64,000 bases of DNA from Cervus elaphus (Eukaryota; Chordata; Mammalia; Artiodactyla; Cervidae). The stretch covers positions 61,890,052 through 61,954,051 of the forward strand of contig NC_057815.1 in assembly GCF_910594005.1 (NCBI RefSeq). The letters are read 5' to 3'. Made by a program: the position numbers and the translations under genes. The notes beneath the pieces were generated by a model, which searched no databases, was not told the origin of the DNA, and was given only the letters and a program-made list of their open reading frames with translations. This document shows positions 1-11,592 of this stretch, in pieces; positions within the stretch are counted from its first letter, which is position 1; the number at the start of each line of letters is the position of its first letter.

Positions 1-606
1 GGAAAAATAATCTTAATTCACATTATGTAATTTGAATGGTATATAGCCATTCTTACTCTCTGTTTTGTTTTTCACATAGAAATTGGGCATACATTTCTTA
101 AGCTATACAGAATTTCTTCCCCCACATTAAAATAATCTGTAAGTAGGCAAAACAAGGCAGTTTTAAATAAAACAAAAAAAAATTTTAAACTCTGTTTTGG
201 TAGATATAGCTTGTGGTAAATTCTTCAGTTCTGTGAATCCATTTCATCTAAGTTTCAGTCTGCAATTTTACTGGAAAGTCTGTATTTACTTTAAGTTGAT
301 GTGAGTCATAAAATCTCATAAATTTTTAGACCATCAGTGAGAAGATGTTGGAAAAAATCAGTTAGTGATTGCAAGCGATTATCTATTTCATAATAGTTGT
401 TAATTAAATTTGCTTTAGAAGTAGATCTCCTTTTTCTTTTGAGAACCCTTCTCATTGATATTTAGTTAAAAACATGTTGAATTGAGACCTTCTTCTGAAA
501 TAGTAAAGTTTGTAAGAGTGAGACCTTAGTTAGTCATACTCGTTTATATAATAGAGGGTGTATTGTAAAAATGGAATTTGAACCTAATAGCAGCTGAAAT
601 TATTGT
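1..606. other. AT-rich intergenic DNA, no gene seen
   Basis: No open frame of note, no recognised repeat and no RNA gene. The composition is AT-rich, as in the rest of the intergenic DNA here. Confidence 0.6.
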
Positions 607-818
607 TTGTTATGCTCTGTCATGTCCAACTCTTTTCGACCCTATGGACTGTAGCCCACCAGGCTCCTTTGTCTATGGAATTTTCCAGGCAAAAATACTA
701 TAGTAAGTTGTCATTTCCATCTCCAGGGAATCTTCCCAACACAGGGATTGAACCCATGTCTCTTGTGTCTCCAACATTGGCAGGCCAATTCTTTACCACT
801 GAGCTACCTGGGAAGCCC
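607..818 (-). mobile_element. Bov-tA SINE (ruminant tRNA-derived)
   Basis: On the minus strand this reads from the Bov-tA head (gggcttcccaggtagctcag-like) through the B-box-like segment and the 'ctggagatgg...' body to the Bov-A tail ('gactgtagcccaccaggctc' on the plus strand). It is full length but diverged. The short ORF across it has no coding meaning. Confidence 0.9.
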
Positions 819-1599
819 AATTTAGGCTGATATAAATGCATTTTTATTTTCAAATAGTTACTAATAGAAGTTCAACAGTCAGGAAACCAAGGAAAAATTT
901 AAGATTCATTTCTTTGCATCCCTGGATGGAGGAATAAAGAAACTGACAAAGTATGGAAAACTGTACCTTAAATTGATCAGCAACTCATCTAATATTTTAC
1001 CTTAAGTTAAATGGTCCAGACTTTGGGAACTGTACTGATAGTGGAATTTAAGCATTTTTATTTGGGGGTCAGAAAGCAGAAACCCATAATTTTGGATTGA
1101 ATAGGACTTTCCCTGAATCAAATTGATATTTTCCTATAATCTTGGGAACATGTCAATCCTAAAGAAAAGATGAAGATTTACATAGTATGACTTGGGCTTT
1201 CAGAGGAAAATGCTCTTTGTTTCTTAGGGTCTCCTAGCTTTTAGACCAAGAAGTACACATACATGGAGCTCTCCCAATCGAGAAAGCCATAAGCTTCTCT
1301 GAGCAGATGAATGTAGGCTGGGACCTGTAAATGATGTGAATATATAAATGATTTTGGATTTTGGCCTGATCATTTGACCTTATGATTTGAACAAAAATCA
1401 TATGTGGTGGTATTTGGAAGTTACCCTTGATACGATGTTTAAATTTCCCATTTCCTTTCAACTCTCATGAGGGAATGTGTGAAGGTTCATGCCAATAACT
1501 TAAAGGGAAAAAGTGAAGAAAAGAGACTGGATAAGGTGAGTGATGCCTGTCTTAAAGAAGGGCATGGTTTCATAGACTCTTAGAACTAGAAATGTATTT

Positions 1600-1735
1600 T
1601 GAAATAACCAATTTACTGTCTTTTTGTAACAGATGAGGACTCTGAAACTCAGTGAGGCTGCTGATTGGTTTCCAATCACATGTTATTTGTGGTTGTGCAC
1701 TGACCTGGGTTCCTACACTCTAATCAATAGAAATT
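1600..1735 (-). mobile_element. Possible MIR SINE fragment
   Basis: The minus strand contains a run resembling the MIR core: 'gagtttcagagtcctcatct' followed by a 'gttacaaaa' stretch, with 'aacccaggtcagtgcac' upstream. It is old and diverged, and was identified by eye only. Confidence 0.4.
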
Positions 1736-1879
1736 GGTAAAAGGTAAGAAAAGAAATTCATGCAAAACTTTACTGGAACTCGTGCTGCAGCATGAGGGAG
1801 TGAAAAGAAGTAACAGGTTCCCTTGCTCAGCTCCCTGACGGGGGGCAAACTAGTCCCTTAAATGAAGTGAGAATAGAGG

Positions 1880-2130
1880 TGGGTCCAGGGGTCAGGTCAG
1901 AGGGATGGTTTGGGTGATCTGCTCACCCCCTTGATGGTGCTGTTTGCAGGGATCACGCCCAGTGCCTTGCTTTTGCTCCTGACAACTGGGAAATATTAGT
2001 TGTGCTTTCTTTTGTATCTTACTGTTCATGGTGGTCCCAACTGTGTCTGCATTTCTAGTCCCTTATTTCTTTGTCTTCTGTTGTTCAAGAAGATATTTGT
2101 CCAGGTGCATGTGGAAGCACTCCAGGAAAG
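1880..2130. repeat. Diverged segment repeated at about 14050-14320
   Basis: This region and 14050-14320 share blocks in the same order, including 'ccttgcttttgctcctgac', a 'tttttgtatctt' block, an 'aactgtg(t/c)ctgcat' block and a 'ttgttcaag/attgctcaag' block. Both lie downstream of an OR56A copy. It could be part of the receptor duplication unit or an old LTR-type repeat. Confidence 0.5.
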
Positions 2131-2940
2131 GGACAATGTCTTAGCCTATCTCATTGTGTAAGGCCTAGAATGCAGAACTGCTAAGACAGGCACAGGCTCT
2201 TTCTTCAAGTAGCTTACTGAGCTTATTTGCATCTTCTTTCTTTCTATTTCCTTCTATATAAAAATCAACATTTGTTCAACATTATAGGATCCAGATTGCT
2301 TTAATTCCATTTGAACAGCATATGAGTTCCTCAATGATGGCATCTTTGTACCCTAGGGCTGTAACAAAGTAGCAGTTAATTAGAAAATATTTCTCCAATT
2401 AATAATGAGCCTAGTATATTTCAGTGTCATTACTGGAACAACTTATGATATGGTGATATATTAGTATCCTAAAACAGAGCCTAAATATGTATGTACCCTA
2501 AATACATATCACAAACTGAGTCATTGTGAATTTCAAAGGTAAAGCTTGAAGTGCAGACAATGGTGTGAAGACATTGAGGAAAAAGCTTTATATGATAACC
2601 CCTTCTCCTAAACCTAGTAAATTCCATTTCTTCAAATATGAGCAATTCTTGCAAGAGATCTTTCCTTTCAAGGGTTGGACCTGATAATAAGACACAACTT
2701 TTCTTGATAAAGAGTAGGTGGAGAAGAAATTTATTGGCCTAGCTAGAGGTAAGTGAGAGAGATTTATTTATGGAGTCCAGCTACTTTTCATCATTCAGGA
2801 CTGACATTTAAAGTAATGTGAACTCTTCACAATTGCATTATGCAGCTGAGCTAATAAGAACAAAAATAGTAATAATAATATGCTACATGCAAGGATATTT
2901 ATATCCACAATTACATATTAAAAATTACATGTACATGAAG

Positions 2941-3126
2941 CAGGACACCCAAAGCCAGTGCTCTGTGACAACCTAGAGGGGTAGGGTGGGGAGGGAGGAG
3001 GGAGGGGGTTTCAGGGTGGAGGGGACACATGTATACCTAAGGCCAATGCATATTGATGTATGGCAAAAGCTATCACAATATTGTGTTATCTTCCAATTAA
3101 AGCAAATACATTTAAAAAATAAATAA
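2941..3126 (+). mobile_element. L1 3' end (ruminant L1 tail)
   Basis: This is a 5'-truncated L1 3' UTR with the G-rich 'ggggagggaggag' tract, 'gacacatgtatacct', 'gatgtatggcaaaa' and 'cttccaattaaagcaaata', ending in an A-rich tail. The same tail is seen in inverse orientation at 41600, 57540 and 63140. Confidence 0.85.
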
Positions 3127-3405
3127 TAAAAGATTACATGTACTGAAATAGCAAGTTTAATATTAATTGGGATTTATTTCTTCATTATAGAATTCATCCT
3201 CCAGAGTTCTCACATTTTAGATACAACAATAGCAAAGATTTGAAAAAAAAATTAAAAAGTCCCAGAAATGCCGGACTTTTGGGGGGAAGCATTGAAGTTT
3301 GAAAAAGTGAATAAAGTCAAGAAAATTGTTTCAGAATTAGATTTATTCTCTGCTTGAACTTGAGTCTGTGAGCTATGTATTTCAACCAAATTTCCCATCA
3401 ACTGA

Positions 3406-3411
3406 TTTATT
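3406..3411 (-). promoter_or_regulatory. Candidate polyadenylation signal for receptor A
   Basis: AATAAA on the minus strand, about 42 nt past the receptor A stop codon. A second AATAAA lies about 60 nt further on (3343-3348). Which one is used cannot be told from sequence. Confidence 0.4.
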
Positions 3412-3452
3412 AGCCATCCTAGTTTAGGAATACAGAGATCCAGTTGTCCTAA

Positions 3453-4382
3453 TTACCATCCTTTCTTCAGTAACCTCTGGATTCCTTGCTTGATCTCCTG
3501 GGTTCGCACCCTATAGACAATGGGGTTGAGGGCTGCAGGGATGACATGATGCAGGACATTGAGCAACACTGGCACATCAGGGGACACCTTCTTCTTTGCC
3601 ACATGAGTGAGGACAAAGACCAGGAGGATGGTGCTGAAGAAGAGGATCAGGATGAAGTGGGAGCCACACGTGCTTAAGGCCTTTACAACAGCTCCTTCTG
3701 CCTTGAGTCTCAGAACAGCCCTTAGTATGAGGGTATAGGAGAGGAAGATGAGGATGAGGTCAGACCCCAGCAAAGTCCAGCCTCCAGCAAATTGGAGGAG
3801 ACGATTGACAGTGACATCATCACAGGAGAGTCTGGAGACAGACATATTGGCACAGATGCAGTTCTCAATGACATTTCTCCCACAATAATGGAGTCGAGCA
3901 GAGAGGATGGGAACAGACATAGTTAGAAGTGCATTTCTGGCCAAGATAAAAATGGCCACCTTGGCTATAAATTGGTTAGTGATGATGGATGGGTATCTCA
4001 GTGGATGGCAGATGGCCACATAGCGGTCATAGGCCATAACCATGAATGTGCAGGACTCCATGGCAAGGAAGCAATTCATGATATACATCTGAACGAAACA
4101 GGCGACAAAGCTGATGGACCTGAGATCAAACCAGAAGATGGCCAGGACCTTGGGGATGACGGTGAGGCAGAGCACCATGTCCAGCAGGGAGAGCAGGCTG
4201 AGCAGGTAGTACATGGGCTCGTGCAGAGAGGCCTCCAGCCGGATGGTGAGCAGGAGGGTGGCGTTGGCCCCCATGGCCAGGAGGAAGAGGAGACTGAGGG
4301 GCAGGGACAGCCAGAGCTGCCAGCTGGGGGACTTGACAAAGCAATTTAGGAGGAAGTCTGAAACATTTCTGTGAGATGTCAT
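3453..4382 (-). CDS. OR56A: Olfactory receptor, class I, OR56A subfamily (copy A), intact
   Basis: A 309-aa seven-transmembrane odorant receptor, expected in the plasma membrane of olfactory neuron cilia and coupled to Golf. The coding region is one exon, as in the family, and length is normal. Visible hallmarks: N-glycosylation site NVS at residues 6-8, PMYYLL at 56-61 (TM2), Cys95 at the start of TM3, MAYDRYVAIC at 116-125 (TM3/ICL2), the Cys-rich second extracellular loop at 167-187 (HYCG...ENCICANMS), KALSTCGSH at 234-242 (TM6) and NPIVY at 286-290 (TM7). The long ECL2 and the TM2-TM3 wording place it in class I, close to OR56A1/OR56A4-type receptors. The amino terminus is six residues shorter than in copies C and D. 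I chose this ATG because it aligns with the family start and lies 37 nt inside a splice-acceptor-like site. Subfamily assignment is from memory of the family; the odorant ligand is unknown. Confidence 0.95.
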   Translation of the reverse strand: MTSHRNVSDFLLNCFVKSPSWQLWLSLPLSLLFLLAMGANATLLLTIRLEASLHEPMYYLLSLLSLLDMVLCLTVIPKVLAIFWFDLRSISFVACFVQMYIMNCFLAMESCTFMVMAYDRYVAICHPLRYPSIITNQFIAKVAIFILARNALLTMSVPILSARLHYCGRNVIENCICANMSVSRLSCDDVTVNRLLQFAGGWTLLGSDLILIFLSYTLILRAVLRLKAEGAVVKALSTCGSHFILILFFSTILLVFVLTHVAKKKVSPDVPVLLNVLHHVIPAALNPIVYRVRTQEIKQGIQRLLKKGW

Positions 4383-5350
4383 CTTGTGGATTTTGTTTCT
4401 ACAGACTTCCTTTTATGATCTAAAAAGTTAGGATCAAAATTATCCTCTGATTGTACTAAGCTGGGAGAAAAGTTCAGGAGCAAACTTACAGTTTCTAGCA
4501 GGTTATTTTGCTTTAAATGAGGATTTTTCACGTTGTACACAGGAAATAAATTCATTTCAATCTTCTGCAATTTTTGTGTCTCCTCATTTATGAAATAGTT
4601 TTATTTTTTCAATGAAAACATCTTATAAAGTAGAATGAGTTATGAACAGTTAGCTGTAAGATGTGTTCTTGCAACTGAGGATTGTTGCAGAACAGGTCCT
4701 CTCATTTTAGCAGTGTGGAGGTCTTTAGTGATTCCTCTCTGAATCTCTTTGCCTAACAGACCAGATAATGCCTCCTACATTCATACCATACTCCGTCCAG
4801 TGTTGCCACTCCTTTTTTCTAATTTAGCTTTTTTTTTTTTTTAAAGCTCTTTATAGAGAGGGAACAAAAAGATTAAGTATTATTCTTGTTCTCAGAGAGG
4901 TGAAAATTCCCTTGGGATTGTCAGTTATAAGACAAAATGATAAGATAATAACAGAGTAATGTGCAGAATATTTTGAGAGTAGATGAGCACTAAACTTACT
5001 CACATGAAAGTAAAGTGTTCCCAGGACTACTCTCCTGCTGAATTTTAAAGGCAAGTTCAAAGAAAGCTGCAAAAAAAATGAGCTGCTTGTTGCAGTGAGA
5101 AATGCCTACAAAATGTCTGATATTAGCATTTCTGGAGTCTTTAAAGTCATATTGTATATAGTCCCTTTATCTGTCTACAAAGATATTCTGCTCCAGTGTA
5201 ATCCCATGGGTATAAATTGTTTCATCAGTATATCAACTTCACTGTTTTCCATCTGTTTAGCTAGCTGGTAAAATGCAAATATTGTTTGCAGTGAATCAAG
5301 TGGACTTCGAATACTTATTACATTGTGCTAAAATACATTAGGAGCTTGCA
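4383..5350. other. 5' flank of receptor A
   Basis: No other gene. The first 50 or so bases resemble the 5' flanks of copies B, C and D ('cttccttttatgatct'); further out similarity is weak. A 14-base T-run lies near 4829. A promoter and non-coding exon presumably lie somewhere to the right of the receptor but cannot be placed. Confidence 0.5.
4420..4421 (-). other. Candidate splice acceptor AG, receptor A
   Basis: On the minus strand 'aactttttag' ends here and exon sequence would start at 4419, 37 nt before the ATG. The other four copies have an AG at the same distance. This is the expected position of the intron between the non-coding 5' exon and the coding exon of an OR gene. Confidence 0.6.
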
Positions 5351-5370
5351 TGTGTGTGTGTGTGTGTGTG
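5351..5370. repeat. (TG)n microsatellite
   Basis: Ten perfect TG units directly abut the tail end of a Bov-tA SINE, a common arrangement in ruminant genomes. Confidence 0.9.
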
Positions 5371-5577
5371 CTCAGAAGTGTCCAACTCTTTGTGACCTGA
5401 TGAATTGTAGTCTGCCATGCTCCTCTGTCCATGAGATTCTCCAGGCAAGAATACTGGGAGAGGGTTGCCATTTCCTCCTTCAGGAGATCCTCTGGACCCA
5501 GGGATCAAACCTATGTCTCCCGAGTCTCTTGTATTGGCAGGTGGGATTCTCTACCACTGAGCCAAACTGGAAAGCCC
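5371..5577 (-). mobile_element. Bov-tA SINE
   Basis: Minus-strand Bov-tA with the body and tail modules intact ('ctccaggcaagaatactgg' and 'ccactgagccaaactgg' on the plus strand). The TG microsatellite marks its 3' end. Confidence 0.9.
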
Positions 5578-7385
5578 AGGATCAAACCCTCCTCTCTATA
5601 TTAGGAGCCTTATTTCAATTATTAAAATGACCCAGGAGGTATGTCTTATGTAACTTTACAAATGAGGGGGAAGGAGAGGGAGAAAGGTTGAGAAAATTCC
5701 AAGACCACACAGACAGGAAAACTTTCAATCTAAATGCAAATTTCTACTTGATTTTCAACCCAGTTCTTAGCTGTACTACATCTAGTTAGTTAAAGAACAT
5801 TGGTTGGACAGTCAGGATTCCTATTATAATGAGCCCTATAATGCTATGATAATGTATTTGGTTCCTCAATGTCCTCAAAAGAGAGCAAATCTTTTCTTCT
5901 AGGATAATACAATTTTTGAAAGTTGAATACAGTAGTAGGTAATTTTGGAATGAGAGCTCAGTAGATAGGAATGGATTTTTGATAGAAGTATGAACCCAAA
6001 GCTGAAAAGGTTTTTCAATCAAAAATACCTAATTTGATGGAACTGTTAAAAACACATATTAGTTTCCACCTATGCATGTCCTTGATCCCACACTTCCAAT
6101 CCTGTTCACATTGCTTTTTGTTAGACTTCAACCTTCCTACCAATTGGCCCTGGCAAATTTCTGGGTTAGCAAAGATACTGGACTTTATCCTCCTCTTCCC
6201 CAACTCTTCTCTTTATTCCTTTTTATGTTCTGATTTAACATCAAGGGAGGTCTGTCTTAGTAGGGTCTGCCAGGAACTGTCCCTCTCTCTGGGGCAAAAG
6301 TAATTTCAAGATCCATTGGGACTTTACATTAAATCTCAGTTCTTTTACAGTTTTTAAGAATAGCAATGCTTACATGGCCTTGGTGAATTTCAAAGTGGTT
6401 TTAAATGGTCTCATCTGTGCCTCTGAGACAGTACACAAAGCAAGAATTGCATTTGTACCAGTTAATTTTGTCACAACACATGCAAATTTCCACGTCAAAT
6501 TCTGACACACTTTCCTTCAAACAGGACTTGTCATTTTGTACTGAATTTAGTGTTTTAGCTCTTCCTTTGCTCACACCTTCATGTAGTAACATTATAGCAT
6601 TTTTATTCTTAGCACAATCCCAAATCTCACTGTAGTTAAACTGCATTAAATACTCCTGCCTGATTTCTGGAGGATCCAGTCACGTTAAAACATCTCAGCC
6701 ACAGGGAACAAGGACCCATAAGGAAACCTACAAGAAACGCAGTATTTTAAAAATTCCTGGATAATTTTGGAAAGATTATTTCTGGCCCTACAATAGAATT
6801 TCTAGAGAGCAGAAATGAGGAATTGCCCATTTTATTTTCTATTCTTTCTTTTAAAAGATTTCTTGCCTTTTTTTCCCCTCTCATTCTTTCTCTTTTTTCC
6901 CTTTAATCAATCCTTTATTCAATAAGCACTGAGTATCTTTCTACTCATTTATAGGACTAAAGTACTTGGATTACTTAGATATGTATATACTTTTTCCCTT
7001 TCTTCTTCAATTTTTCCTCTGCAATCAGAGATAGCCTATGGCAAGAATAGGATTGAGACCCCAGAGTTAATCATTTCTTGTCTCCATCAGGTCAAGCTGA
7101 GGAAGCCAGCTGAAGGTGGAGACCAACTCAGGAAACTAACTCAAGCTTAGAGTCCAGGACGGAACTATGTCATAGCATGCTGGAAGCACAGACTTTGAAA
7201 TTTGGAGGGGATGAAAAGGATTGCCCAACTCCATATTATTTGGCTGAATGTGAAATACTACCATCAGTCTGTCTTTTAAACTTACGGGCTGGATCTAGAG
7301 ACAGAAAAGAAGTTACTAGATTTTCTACTATTAGCATTTTAGCTTTTATAAATTCTTTTTCACCACTCAGCCCTCAAGCAGCAGG
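5578..7385. other. Intergenic DNA between receptors A and B
   Basis: Several short overlapping ORFs occur here, none over about 90 codons and none with recognisable protein similarity. No repeat family was recognised by eye. AT-rich. Confidence 0.5.
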
Positions 7386-7484
7386 ATCTTAGTTTCCTCA
7401 CCTTAGTTTCCCGATTAGGGATCGAACCTATAATCCCGCAAGAGAAGCATGGAGTCTTAATCACTGTACCACCAGGGAAGTCCC
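7386..7484 (-). mobile_element. tRNA-derived SINE fragment (Bov-tA/CHR head)
   Basis: The minus strand starts 'gggacttccctggtggtaca' and runs through a tRNA-like B-box region ('ggttcgatccc'-like) before stopping. Only the tRNA-related half is present. Confidence 0.75.
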
Positions 7485-8431
7485 TAGAAATTCTTTGGAT
7501 TGAACTGAGATATGTTATTCTCCCTCTCCTCCTTCTCATACACACCCTTGTTTTCTGGTCTGTCACTATGTAGAGTATCTTTCTCTCCTCTGATTAATCA
7601 AGTATTTATGCACAGATTTTCTCTTGTCGGGTTTCTAGATTTCCAGACTTCAGACTGAAAACAGCTGAATTGTTCTACTAGGTCCTATTTATTAGCTATT
7701 CCAAGACATTAGTTAATTTTCCATGGACAAGATCCAGCTCACATTCATCCCTAGTATATGAAGCCCCCAGGTGTGCCAAGGCAGTTAAGAAAGGCCCTCT
7801 TATCACACAGGACACAGTTTCCACTACCTCTGTTCAAACTCCTCAAGCACTCTTGACTCAGGGAAGGACAGGAATACACATCTGGACTGAAGACATAGGG
7901 CCCCTCTGCCTTCTAGCCGATATTGGTGTCCATGCCTCTCAGCCCTCCTCCAGGTTTGCTTCCCAGACTCACTTTCAGAGGATGCAATATCACGGGTTCT
8001 GGCTCCTCTGACGTTGGAACTCTAACCAATACAATTTGAGATTGTTATAACCACACTGGCCTCAGGGACTCTGCCTTGGAGGAACTGTCTGTCCCATTTC
8101 CCTTGAGGTGGAGGTAGAAATCAAGACAAGCAAGCTCATAAGGCCCTCCAGGACAGATAGGAATGCAGTTAAGGAAGATAATGGTTCTGTCTCAGCCTGA
8201 GAAAAAGAGCCTGTGGGAGCTCAGACCTACTGGCTATGTTGAATATAAGACATGCTATGAGTTATTTCTCTGAACATCAATAACTCACATATTTACACCC
8301 ATGTATTCACACATTTATGTATAGGAATGCCCTCATTCCTTTCCAGAGATGCAATAAGCTCATTCACAAGTCACTGTGGGCTTCAAGTTCATTCTCAGTG
8401 GAGAATAAGTATGGCCCATAAATGTTATTAA
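7485..8431. other. Intergenic DNA, no gene seen
   Basis: It includes a more GC-rich stretch (7770-8230) whose wording ('ggactctgcc', 'ctcctctgac', 'cactttcagaggatg') resembles parts of the receptor 5' flanks near 20880 and 33290. It may be a diverged part of the same duplication unit upstream of receptor A. Confidence 0.45.
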
Positions 8432-8625
8432 GGGCTTCCCTGGTGGTCCAGACAGTAAAGAATCTGCCTGCAATGTGGGAGACCTGGGTTCAGTCCCTGG
8501 ATTGGGAAGATCCCCTGGAGGAGGGAATGGCAACCCACTCCAGTATTCTTGCCTGGAGAATATCCACAGACAGAGGAATTCTTGGGGTCGCAAAGAGTCA
8601 GACATAACTGAGCAACTAAGCACAC
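8432..8625 (+). mobile_element. Bov-tA SINE
   Basis: Full-length plus-strand copy from 'gggcttccctggtggtccag' to 'gagcaactaagcacac'. Confidence 0.92.
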
Positions 8626-8842
8626 ATATAAACGTTATTGAATGGATAGATGATTTCTTATTATGACCTTTACTGTAACATTACAATGAAAAAAGTGAAA
8701 TGAAACAAATGAAAACTTAGTTATTGAGAAATAAGATGCATTCTCCAGAGAAGACTCTCATTACATTTTTACTGAAATTAAAGATTACAAAATGCAATAC
8801 AATATATATATTTTTTTGCAATACAATATTTTTAATTGCAAG

Positions 8843-8968
8843 TTTTTTTTTTTTTTTTCTTTTTGCTATGCTGGACACTTACAGGTTATTAGTTCCACGA
8901 CCAGGAATTGAACCCAGGCCACAGCAGTGAAAGTGCAGTGTTGTAACCACTGGACTGCCAAGGAACTC
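8843..8968 (-). mobile_element. CHR-type tRNA-derived SINE
   Basis: Minus-strand element with a poly(T) start at 8843 (its A tail), a tRNA-like region 'ttcaattcctggtcgtgg' and the head 'gagttccttggcagtccag'. This is the older cetartiodactyl tRNA-Glu SINE type rather than Bov-tA. Confidence 0.75.
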
Positions 8969-9249
8969 TGGTGATTTGATTTTAACTCTATAATTGTTAT
9001 GGAAAATGAAACTTTTCCTTTATTTATTTATTTGTTTTCCTTTGGGATTTCTGGGCCCCAGAGTTGAGGATCTCTTCACATTGTGACACACTAATATCAT
9101 GACCTTGATTTACCTTTATGCTAATGTTTTTGCTTTTTAATATTAATAATGAAACAGTTTATTTTACTTTCATTGTGCAATCTCAATCCTAATTTCTGCT
9201 CCCTTCAAAAGACATAAGCTTTATTTAATTAATACATGTCCTTGCTCAT

Positions 9250-11100
9250 TCAGCTTCAATGTTTATTTATCTATAAGTTATCCATAAGAAAGAATTTTTC
9301 TCAATGGTGATGTTTAACTTTTATATATTGTATTATATTATAAATCTCACCCTGTTCCTTATTTTTTCATTCAACTATGTAAAAAAATAGCTATGAAAAG
9401 TACAATGTGCAAATCCAAATCATTTCTTTTAACTCTGAGTAGTATTCTATTGTATGTATACTTTTTATTAACAAAGCCAATATTTAGATTGGGGCCTTTC
9501 TATAGCTACATGACAAGGAATGTTGTCTTTATTATTTTTTAAAAATGTATGTGTGAAAATTTCCCTGTGGTATAAACCTAGGAGACCAGATTTCTCTATG
9601 ACACCTGTGCACTCTTTCCAGAATTGGATTGAGTTCCTTGATTTGTTATAGCCACAGCAGTGTTAGCTGTTGTCCAATTAAAAAAAAATAGATATAATGT
9701 TGAAAAGAATCCTCACTGCTTTAATTTAACTTTTTGGATTGTTAAACTTTTTTAAACAAAAATTTAAGTCATTCTGGTGTTCCTTCTCTTATATATTCTT
9801 TACCTTTTCTTGCTCTTTTTTTTTTCTTGATAGTTCCTTTTACAGTTTAAGACTGAAGTTTTAGAACACTTAATTCTATCTTTAGAGATTGCTAATAGCC
9901 TCTCCTGATCAGCAGTCTAATTTTGAATACAATATTTTTGTTAAATAGAAATCTTCAATTTTGATATAGGCAATCTTAGCTAGAGCTTTCCTAGTAGTTT
10001 CTACTGTTGGATGATTGGTTAAGAACTCTTTCCCATCAAGTTTGCAAAGTTGTTTTTCTATATTTTCTATAAGCTCTCAAGTATTACCTTTAATTTTTAT
10101 GTCTTTATTTATGGTTTATATTGCATATCATGAGGCTGATATTCACTTCCTTACTCTAGTACAGTCATTTCATTTTGTCCATTAAGATTTGGTTTGTTTA
10201 TAAATAACTGCCATTCAAAGGCCCATGGGAAACTATCCCTCTCCCACCCCCTACCATCACTGCCCTAGTATCCTATTTATTTAGGATCAAGCTATTAAGG
10301 GTTAAATACTTGGCAAGGAGATGGCCTTTAGTTATGTAAATACCTATTCACTCTAGTCTGTTAGTGTTCATGCTGTATGTACTACTCATTAAAGACTTTG
10401 AATATTGCCTCTGTGGTTATTCTAACATATATAACCAGCTTCATTGTCTGCAAATGAGGGTGCGATTTTATCAACACAATTTACTAAGTAATAAATATTT
10501 ACAGTACTGATTTATATTGTCAGTGATGACATTTGCTATGTTCTTACATACAAGAATCTCATGTCCAAAATATTCTCTAAGTTGAAGTATGTGGTCACTT
10601 TTGAATCAGTTCTACAATGTTTTGTTACAATTGCTTTGTGATTTATACTAATACCTGGTAAGGTGAATTGAATTTCACTGTTTTTCAAAACTGTTTTAGT
10701 TTAATTCAAAGAATTACAATGAATGATTTTGAATGTTAAGTCAATATTGCATTTCTAGGCCAATTTTTGCTTGGTCATAATATATTACCCTTTAAATATA
10801 CTACTTGTTTGATTTGCTAAGATTTTATATGTACATTTATGAATGAAATTGATTTGAAATGCTCTTACAATATTTTTTCCTCATTTTGTTGTCAGGGTAA
10901 TTTTGGTCTCATAAAATGACAAGAATTATTTCCTTTGTTTTATTATTATGAGTTTTTGGAAATTAATATTATTTCTTCCGTAAATGTTTACTAGAATTCA
11001 TCATGGAAGTATTTGTGACTAGAATTTTCTTTATGGAAAGGTTGTAAAATATAACTTCTTTAGTAGGTGTTATTCTATTTAGATTTTCTATTTCTCATTG
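9250..11100 (-). mobile_element. Decayed L1 ORF2/3' region
   Basis: Read on the minus strand, several stretches match typical L1 wording: on the plus strand the 'gagtagtattctattgtatg' block near 9436 and the 'ggtaattttggtctcataaaatgac' type block near 10895, followed by 'ttactagaattcatcatgg'. It is heavily diverged and broken, with no usable reading frame. Boundaries are approximate. Confidence 0.55.
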
Positions 11101-11106
11101 TATCAG

Positions 11107-11189
11107 TGTATGTGTATGTATATATGTATATATAATGTGTGTATTTACATATATATATATATATATATATATATACATTTATATATATA
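11107..11189. repeat. (TA)n/(TG)n simple repeat
   Basis: Mixed TG/TA units followed by a long (AT)n run, interrupted at 11170-11180. Likely polymorphic in length. Confidence 0.85.
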
Positions 11190-11592
11190 AAAGAATTGGC
11201 TCATGTCAATATGGAGGCTGGAAAGTTCAAAGTTGGCAGAGTGAGCAGGTAGGCTGGAGACCCAGGAAGGGTAATGCTTCAGTTTTAATCTGAAGACCAT
11301 CTGCTGCAGAACAAGGAAGAGCTGATGTTGCAGATGAAGTCTAAATAGTCAGCTGGAGAATTTTCTCTTGCTCAGAGTGACAACCATCTTTCTGTTCTAT
11401 TCAGGTCTTCAACTGATTGGATGAGGCCCACCCACATTATGAACTGCTTTACTCAAAGTCCACTGATTTAAATGTTAATCTCATTCAAAACTCCCTCACA
11501 GAAACACCCAGAATGATAGCCAGAATAACATTTGACCAACTATCTGTACATCTCATGGCCCAGCTAATTTGACACATGATATTAATTATCAT
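11190..11592. mobile_element. Old interspersed repeat, probably an ERVL-type LTR
   Basis: The wording 'tggaggctggaaagttcaaag', 'caactgattggatgaggccc', 'aatgttaatctcattcaaaa' and the end 'ttgacacatgatattaa' match a widespread old mammalian LTR repeat as I remember it. The exact subfamily (MLT-like) is not certain. No viral coding sequence is present. Confidence 0.5.

Larger units (their letters stand above)
819..2940. other. Intergenic DNA downstream of receptor A
   Basis: No gene is supported. It contains a possible MIR fragment (about 1600-1735) and a segment with a diverged partner near receptor B (about 1880-2130); both are listed separately. The rest is unremarkable. Confidence 0.5.

Noticed and set aside
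4076..4339. 87-codon minus-strand ORF rich in Ser/Pro/Cys/Trp (also 28868-29131 and 61389-61652)
   Set aside because: A second frame of the receptor gene. It recurs in A, C and E only because the nucleotide sequence there is nearly identical.
3972..4349. 125-codon plus-strand ORF opposite receptor A (similar ones at 28797-29153 and 61402-61644)
   Set aside because: Antisense shadow of the receptor coding region; its Glu/Gly/Gln-rich text is what the reverse strand of a Leu/Ser-rich TM gene gives.
8432..8625. tRNA-like boxes in Bov-tA copies that might be called tRNA genes
   Set aside because: Bov-tA is tRNA-derived; the copies lack a complete cloverleaf.
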